Assembly (NCBI RefSeq): GCF_002994045.1
Contig: NZ_MQUC01000003.1
Coordinates: 2,146,501-2,210,500 of the forward strand
Length of the DNA stretch: 64,000 bases
Direction of reading: 5' to 3'
Source of the DNA: Nonlabens agnitus
Lineage (GTDB): Bacteria; Bacteroidota; Bacteroidia; Flavobacteriales; Flavobacteriaceae
The stretch's first letter is position 1. The number at the start of each line of letters is the position of its first letter. Made by a program: the position numbers and the translations under genes. Under the pieces are notes generated by a model. It was not told where the DNA came from. It saw only the letters and a list, made by a program, of their open reading frames with translations, and searched no databases. Positions 58,824-64,000 of this stretch are shown piece after piece.

Positions 58824-59547
58824 ATCGACGCCATTCTGCTAACAGTATTCCGGTTGCGGTAGCAACATTGAGACTTTCCGTTTTATCATTTTCAGGACTA
58901 TATTGAGGTATTGAAATCGCAGAACCTAGATTCAAGAGTTCTTCAGAAATTCCATGAGACTCACTTCCCATTACAAGGATGGCATTATTAGGCAAGCTCA
59001 TATCGTAGACACTAGTCTTACTCATGGTGGCAATCATTATAGGCAGGTCGCTTTTTTGAAGGTAATCTTCTAGATCTGTATAATGCACATGGACTCGAGC
59101 AATAGAGCCCATAGTAGCTTGAATGCATTTAGGATTGAACAAATCCACCGTTGCAGAACTACAAACCACATTCTTGACATTGAACCAATCTGCTAGCCGA
59201 ATAATAGTTCCCAAATTACCTGGATCCTGAACATTATCAAGGGCGAGAATCAAGCCTTCATTGGGTAAAGCCTGCGGCTCAGGCATTTTTACCACGGCGA
59301 GATATCCTGGCGGTGTTTTCAAATTAGAAATGGACTTCATCTCTGCTGCGGTAATGGTTTTTGGGTGAAGGTCATCCAGCTTTTGTGCCTCATTGGTAAC
59401 AAAGATTTCTTCTATACCAAGTCCAGCATTTTTGAGTTCTCTTATGGATTTATAGCCTTCTACAATAAATAGCCGCAGCTCATCCCGATGCTTTTTTCTT
59501 GCCAGGCTTTTGATCTGTTTAATTTTATTTTTGGTAATCATTATCAT
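58810..59547 (-). CDS. SpoU/TrmH-family RNA 2'-O-methyltransferase
   Basis: A 245-residue SPOUT methyltransferase. N-terminal RNA-binding substrate domain (KIKQIKSLARKKHRDELRLF), linker, then the trefoil-knot domain with LDNVQDPGNLGTIIRLADWF, VMGSESHGIS and SLNVATATGILLAEW motifs. It methylates a ribose in tRNA or rRNA; which one is unknown. Start at 59547 or the internal ATG two codons later. Divergent from tamL with only about 20 bp between starts. Confidence 0.92.
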   Translation of the reverse strand: MIMITKNKIKQIKSLARKKHRDELRLFIVEGYKSIRELKNAGLGIEEIFVTNEAQKLDDLHPKTITAAEMKSISNLKTPPGYLAVVKMPEPQALPNEGLILALDNVQDPGNLGTIIRLADWFNVKNVVCSSATVDLFNPKCIQATMGSIARVHVHYTDLEDYLQKSDLPIMIATMSKTSVYDMSLPNNAILVMGSESHGISEELLNLGSAISIPQYSPENDKTESLNVATATGILLAEWRRSTGM

Positions 59548-59568
59548 CGTATTTTTGAGCCGCTACCT

Positions 59569-62121
59569 ATGGGAATAAAACGACTTCACGCAAAAATAGG
59601 CTTAATTGTTACGCTTATTATTTTTTCAGTATCGTGTAGCACGATCAGAAGAGTTCCCGATGGTCGTAAGCTTCTTTTAGAGAACAACATTATCGTGGAC
59701 AGCCTTGCTCCTGAAGATGACCGTGTGGCAAATCTACCTATACAGCAGCCTAATCAAGGCATAGGGTTTTTCCCTTTGAGACTTCACATTTATAATCTCG
59801 CCAGACCGCACCGTGATTCCATATACCTTAAATGGATGCAAGAAAATCCTAAGCAATTGGAGAGAAGAATTGATTTGTTATCTGAAAAACAAACCATGCA
59901 ACTGGGTGAAGGGCTGGTTGCTTTTAACCAGTGGTTGAAGCGTACAGGTCAAGCACCTGTGCTGGTGGATGAAAATACAAGTAAAAAATCGTCAGAGCGT
60001 CTCAGACAATGGTATTGGAATCAAGGTTGGTTCAACACAGAAGTTAACGAAGAAACCGTTGATGCCAAAAGAGAAAAACGAGCTCGTGTCAATTATTATG
60101 TACAACGTCACCAACCGTATATTGTTGACAGCATCAACAGCAAGATCTCCACTCCTGTCATTGACTCTTTATATGAAGCCAATAAGAACATTAGCTTACT
60201 GGAAAAAGGAAGGCAATATTACACAGGAGACATCAATGCAGAGCGTGATAGGCTTTACAAACTGTTCCGTAACAATGGCGCCATCCATATGGAAAAGGAA
60301 TTTATCAAATTTGAAGGCGATACCGTAAACACAGATCACAAAGCCAATCTTACCTTGATCATCAGAGATCGCGAAATTGAAGATGCTGATTCCACAGTAA
60401 GAGTCCCTTTCCAACTACATAAAATAAGTCAGGTTCACATTCTTCCCGATTATCAAAGGGAACAAGACAGTATTATACCAGATACTGTTCATTACAAGGG
60501 TTATAAAATCATACGCAACAGCAAATTAAAATATAGCAATCGTGTGTTGACAGACGCTGTTTTCTTTGAGCCAGATTTTATTTATAGAGACCTAGATAGA
60601 GACCGCACGTACAAAAGAATAACGGAACTGAACAGCTTCCTATATCCCAGTATTACCTATGTAGAGGATCCAGCAGATTCTACTGGAAATAATCTGATCG
60701 CAAACATATTACTTACTTCAAAGAAAAAGTATAACCTCGTTTTTGGTACTGAGGCTTCACACAGTAATATCCAATCTTTTGGAGTTGGTCTTAATTCATC
60801 TTTTTTAGTTAGGAATGTTTTTAAAGGCAGTGAGTTATTGAGCATCACATTTAGGGGTAACATAGGGGCAAGTTCCAACAATGCTACCGGCGATTCTAGG
60901 TTTTTTGACCTTCAGGAATTAGGAGCAGATGCCAGCCTTATATTCCCTAGACTATTCTTCCCACTGGAAACTGATGGAGTTATTCCTAAATACATGTCTC
61001 CTGCCACCAATCTTTCCCTTGGTTTTGTTTCCCAAACCAATATTGGTCTGGACCGCCAAAGCGTGAACGGCGCTTTGAGCTATCGATGGCAGCAAACACC
61101 TATCAAGAGTACGAGGTTTGATTTGATCAACGCCCAGTATGTACGCAATCTAGATCCGCAGGATTTTTTCAACGTTTATCGCAGCAGTTACACCAGCCTT
61201 AATGATATCGCCATGGATCTCAACATTACAGATCCTACTTATGTAAATGATGAAAATGACCTCAGCGTTCCTGAAGGTACTAACCAATTCATCAACGATG
61301 CCCTGCAAGGAAACTTCAACACAAACGCATCACAGCTGGAAGACATTAGAAATATTAATGAGCGACGTGATCGATTGGTACAGAACAATTTGATTATAGC
61401 AAGTTCCTACAACTGGATAAGAAACAACAAGCAAGGAATTTACGACGAGGACTATTCAAGATTTAGCGTGCGTCTGGAAAGTGCAGGTAACCTGATTGCT
61501 GGAGTGTCGAGCCTACTCAACGCAGACCGCAATGAGAATGGGAATAGACGCGTTTTTGGTGTAGAGTTTTCGCAATATCTAAAGCCTGAAATTGAGTACA
61601 TCAAGCACTGGGAATATGATAATAAAAACGTTTTAGCTATAAAAGCTTTGGGCGGTATCGCTGTGCCTTATGGCAATTCAGACAACATTCCCTTCATTAG
61701 GTCCTTTTTTGCTGGTGGTCCCAACGATAATCGCGCCTGGCAAGCGTATGAACTAGGTCCAGGAAGCACTGGTGGGCTCAACGATTTTAATGTTGCCAAT
61801 ATGAAGCTCGCCTTCAATGCAGAATATAGATTCCAGCTGTTGGGAGCATTTAAGGGCGCCATTTTTACTGATATTGGAAACATTTGGAACGTGGCAGACA
61901 GTGAGGAAGATCCGCGAGCTGTATTTAACGAGTTTCAAGATCTGGAGAATCTAGCGATAGGATCTGGATTTGGAGTGCGATATGACTTTGGGTTTTTCGT
62001 ACTGCGATTTGATATAGGATTCAAAACATACAATCCAGCGCTATCTAAGGATCGCAGATGGTTTACAGAATATAATTTTGCCAACTCTGTTCTTAACGTG
62101 GGAATCAACTATCCTTTCTAG
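59569..62121 (+). CDS. tamL: TamL-type BamA/TamA-family outer-membrane lipoprotein
   Basis: A 850-residue Omp85-superfamily protein with a lipobox (SVSC, about Cys24) instead of a simple signal peptide; such lipidated TamA homologues in Bacteroidota are called TamL. The N-terminal POTRA-like region spans about 30-430 and the C-terminal 16-strand barrel begins near YNLVFGTEASHSN, with the Omp85 motif RSFFAGGPNDNRAW and a final aromatic INYPF. I use the ATG at 59569, since upstream frame overlaps the divergent gene. Function: outer-membrane biogenesis with TamB. Confidence 0.92.
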   Translation: MGIKRLHAKIGLIVTLIIFSVSCSTIRRVPDGRKLLLENNIIVDSLAPEDDRVANLPIQQPNQGIGFFPLRLHIYNLARPHRDSIYLKWMQENPKQLERRIDLLSEKQTMQLGEGLVAFNQWLKRTGQAPVLVDENTSKKSSERLRQWYWNQGWFNTEVNEETVDAKREKRARVNYYVQRHQPYIVDSINSKISTPVIDSLYEANKNISLLEKGRQYYTGDINAERDRLYKLFRNNGAIHMEKEFIKFEGDTVNTDHKANLTLIIRDREIEDADSTVRVPFQLHKISQVHILPDYQREQDSIIPDTVHYKGYKIIRNSKLKYSNRVLTDAVFFEPDFIYRDLDRDRTYKRITELNSFLYPSITYVEDPADSTGNNLIANILLTSKKKYNLVFGTEASHSNIQSFGVGLNSSFLVRNVFKGSELLSITFRGNIGASSNNATGDSRFFDLQELGADASLIFPRLFFPLETDGVIPKYMSPATNLSLGFVSQTNIGLDRQSVNGALSYRWQQTPIKSTRFDLINAQYVRNLDPQDFFNVYRSSYTSLNDIAMDLNITDPTYVNDENDLSVPEGTNQFINDALQGNFNTNASQLEDIRNINERRDRLVQNNLIIASSYNWIRNNKQGIYDEDYSRFSVRLESAGNLIAGVSSLLNADRNENGNRRVFGVEFSQYLKPEIEYIKHWEYDNKNVLAIKALGGIAVPYGNSDNIPFIRSFFAGGPNDNRAWQAYELGPGSTGGLNDFNVANMKLAFNAEYRFQLLGAFKGAIFTDIGNIWNVADSEEDPRAVFNEFQDLENLAIGSGFGVRYDFGFFVLRFDIGFKTYNPALSKDRRWFTEYNFANSVLNVGINYPF

Positions 62122-62152
62122 TTGCGAATATTCGCAGCTTTTATAATTTGCT

Positions 62153-62160
62153 TACTTTTG
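62153..62160 (+). promoter_or_regulatory. Putative fbaA promoter (-7 box)
   Basis: TACTTTTG fits TAnnTTTG. A perfect 12-bp palindrome GCGAATATTCGC (62124-62135) lies about 18 bp upstream, in the -33 area, and could be a regulator site or the end of the tamL transcript. Confidence 0.45.
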
Positions 62161-62180
62161 TTAGTCCAACAAATAAAACT

Positions 62181-63248
62181 ATGAGCCACAACATCAAGCC
62201 AGGCGTTGCCACAGGCAATCAAGTTCAAGAAATATTCAATCATGCAAAAGCAAATGGCTATGCATTACCAGCGGTAAATGTGATAGGATCCAGCTCTGTA
62301 AACGCGGTTTTGGAAACTGCTGCACAACTTAAGTCACCTGTCATTATACAGTACTCCAACGGTGGTTCTGTATTTAACGCCGGTAAAGGCTTGAGCAACG
62401 AGAACCAGCGTGCGGCCATTTTGGGTGGTATTGCCGGTGCTAAGCATGTACACGAACTTGCAGAAGCTTACGGCGCAACGGTAATTCTACACACAGACCA
62501 CTGTGCAAAGAATCTATTGCCATGGATTGATGGTTTGCTGGATGCTAGTGAGGCACGCTTTCGCGAAAGCGGAAAAAGTTTATACTCCTCGCACATGTTA
62601 GACCTAAGTGAAGAACCACTGGAAGAGAACATCGAGATTTGTAAAAGATATCTGGAGCGCATGTCAAAAATGGACATGACGCTTGAAATTGAGCTAGGGA
62701 TTACTGGTGGTGAAGAGGATGGTGTTGATAACAGCGATGTTGACGAGTCAAAATTATATACCCAACCAGAAGAAGTCGCTTATGCTTATGAAGAGCTAAG
62801 CAAAGTGAGTGATAAGTTCACGGTGGCAGCAGCCTTTGGTAACGTTCATGGAGTTTACAAGCCAGGTAACGTAAAGCTTACTCCTAAAATCTTGAAGAAC
62901 TCTCAAGAATACATCACCAAAAAATATGGTGTGGAGCACAATCACATTGACTTTGTATTTCACGGTGGTTCTGGTTCTACAGTAGAAGAAATACGTGAAG
63001 CAATAGGTTATGGTGTAGTCAAAATGAACATTGATACAGATCTTCAATGGGCATTTGCTGACGGCATCAAAAAATATATGGACAGCAACGACGACTTCCT
63101 AAAATCCCAAATAGGAAATTCAACAGGTCCAGATTCCCCTAACAAGAAATATTACGATCCACGCAAATGGTTGCGCGTAGGAGAAGAGTCTTTCAAAGAG
63201 CGCTTGAAAAAAGCCTTTGAAGATTTAAATAATGTAGGAACACTTTAA
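62181..63248 (+). CDS. fbaA: Class II fructose-bisphosphate aldolase
   Basis: Zinc-dependent aldolase of glycolysis/gluconeogenesis, 355 residues from the ATG at 62181 (MSHNIKPGVATGNQ). The longer frame from 62148 has no homologous prefix and covers the promoter. Motifs: LHTDHCAKN (zinc ligand His), SSHMLDLSEEPLEENIEICKRYLERM, EIELGITGGEEDGVD, and VFHGGSGS with KMNIDTDLQWAF. A perfect palindrome copy is read as ARFRESGK where the E. coli enzyme has an equally long, unrelated stretch, so it replaced rather than extended the sequence. Confidence 0.96.
   Translation: MSHNIKPGVATGNQVQEIFNHAKANGYALPAVNVIGSSSVNAVLETAAQLKSPVIIQYSNGGSVFNAGKGLSNENQRAAILGGIAGAKHVHELAEAYGATVILHTDHCAKNLLPWIDGLLDASEARFRESGKSLYSSHMLDLSEEPLEENIEICKRYLERMSKMDMTLEIELGITGGEEDGVDNSDVDESKLYTQPEEVAYAYEELSKVSDKFTVAAAFGNVHGVYKPGNVKLTPKILKNSQEYITKKYGVEHNHIDFVFHGGSGSTVEEIREAIGYGVVKMNIDTDLQWAFADGIKKYMDSNDDFLKSQIGNSTGPDSPNKKYYDPRKWLRVGEESFKERLKKAFEDLNNVGTL
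62556..62571. repeat. 16-bp palindrome copy inside fbaA
   Basis: Perfect copy read as RFRES in a glycolytic enzyme, in the surface loop before the conserved SSHMLDLS segment. Confidence 0.95.
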
Positions 63249-63332
63249 GAAGAAACAAAAGTAAAAATAGAGCATCGCAATCTTACACATTTGCGCTACT
63301 CTATATTTTACTTCTAATTCATTACAATTCAT

Positions 63333-64000
63333 ATGGCTTGGTTTAAAAGAGAGAAAAAGGGAATTACCACACCTACTGAGGCAAAGAAAGACACGCCTAA
63401 AGGTTTATGGTATAAGTCACCTACCGGTAAAATCGTAGATTCTGAACAGCTTAAAAACAACTTTTATGTGAGTCCAGAAGACGGGTATCATGTTAGAATA
63501 GGCAGTAAGGAATATTTTGAAATCCTTTTTGACAACAACCAGTTCAAAGAGCTCAACCCTAACATCACTTCAAAAGATCCATTGAAGTTTACCGATACTA
63601 AAAAGTATACGGACAGACTTGACGCTGCCCAGTCCAAGACAGGATTGAAAGATGCGGTACGTACTGCTGTAGGTAAATCAAACGGTCATGATCTTGTGGT
63701 GGCTTGTATGGACTTTGCTTTTATTGGTGGATCCATGGGAAGCGTGGTAGGAGAAAAAATAGCCCGTGCTGCAGACTATTCGCTTAAAAACAATATTCCA
63801 TTTATGATCATCTCTAAATCTGGAGGTGCTCGTATGATGGAAGCAGCATTGTCTCTGATGCAACTGGCTAAAACCAGCGCAAAACTCGCCCAGCTTTCTG
63901 ACGCTGGCATACCATACATTTCATTGTGTACTGATCCAACTACTGGTGGTACGACAGCATCTTTTGCGATGTTGGGTGACATAAACATAGGTGAACCTGG
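63333..64000 (+). CDS. accD: Acetyl-CoA carboxylase carboxyltransferase beta subunit, truncated by window
   Basis: Partial gene, ATG at 63333 ([20 protein letters not shown]), about 222 codons present. It transfers carboxyl from biotin to acetyl-CoA in fatty acid synthesis. The crotonase-like fold is visible ([62 protein letters not shown]). The N-terminal zinc ribbon normally has two CxxC pairs; here the matching positions read WYKSPTG and YVSPEDG, with no cysteines. I recall the same substitution in other flavobacterial AccD proteins. Confidence 0.95.
   Translation, partial: MAWFKREKKGITTPTEAKKDTPKGLWYKSPTGKIVDSEQLKNNFYVSPEDGYHVRIGSKEYFEILFDNNQFKELNPNITSKDPLKFTDTKKYTDRLDAAQSKTGLKDAVRTAVGKSNGHDLVVACMDFAFIGGSMGSVVGEKIARAADYSLKNNIPFMIISKSGGARMMEAALSLMQLAKTSAKLAQLSDAGIPYISLCTDPTTGGTTASFAMLGDINIGEP

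Noticed and set aside
62124..62135. GCGAATATTCGC as another copy of the 16-bp palindrome
   Set aside because: Only the outer GCGAA/TTCGC is similar and the centre differs. It is treated as a separate short palindrome.

Overview
The window looks like chromosomal DNA of a marine member of the Flavobacteriaceae (Bacteroidota). Evidence: two SusC/SusD pairs, a type IX secretion sorting domain, a PorT homologue, a TamL lipoprotein, a DnaQ-DnaE fused replicative polymerase, a ribonucleotide reductase radical subunit carrying an ATP-cone, an AccD without zinc-finger cysteines, and -7 boxes of the TAnnTTTG type. I cannot name the species from sequence alone. The window is gene-dense, with no rRNA, tRNA, prophage, transposase or CRISPR array that I could see.

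Layout. 1-5667 (minus): branched-chain amino acid operon ilvD-ilvB-ilvN-ilvC-ilvA, with ilvA cut by the window edge. 6120-7600 (plus): metK behind a SAM-II-like riboswitch, closed by a terminator. 7625-19000 (minus): a compact locus built around arsenosugar biosynthesis. It holds a peroxidase-like protein, radical SAM ArsS, methyltransferase ArsM and a TIGR04282-type glycosyltransferase, followed without obvious terminators by a SusC/SusD pair, a sodium/solute symporter, a degenerate Cys-rich metallophosphoesterase-like protein, an exported rhodanese and a 56-residue membrane protein. 19439-39491: an alpha-glucan/maltodextrin utilisation locus. The minus arm encodes a LacI-type regulator, maltose-type MFS transporter, beta-phosphoglucomutase, GH65 maltose phosphorylase, GH97 and two GH13 enzymes. 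The divergent plus arm encodes SusC, SusD, SusE and a type-IX-secreted GH13. A perfect LacI-type operator lies between the arms.

39723-49702: a small lipoprotein, a DUF58 protein, a medium-chain reductase, two uncharacterised proteins, thioredoxin, DnaE and a tandem pair of DUF2383 (PA2169-type) proteins. 50227-53291: nrdB-nrdA. 53712-64000: DUF3109, trkH-trkA, ubiE-porT, a SpoU/TrmH-type RNA methyltransferase, tamL, class II fructose-bisphosphate aldolase and the start of accD.

The most striking feature is a 16-bp perfect palindrome (CGCTTTCGCGAAAGCG). It occurs about 23 times counting near copies, roughly once per 2.8 kb, both between genes and inside them. Inside genes it is read in all three frames (AFAKA, RFRES, SLSRK). 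Three secreted glucan-degrading enzymes of the maltodextrin locus use it to encode the end of their signal peptides. The second highlight is the extended arsenosugar locus with its own outer- and inner-membrane transport genes.
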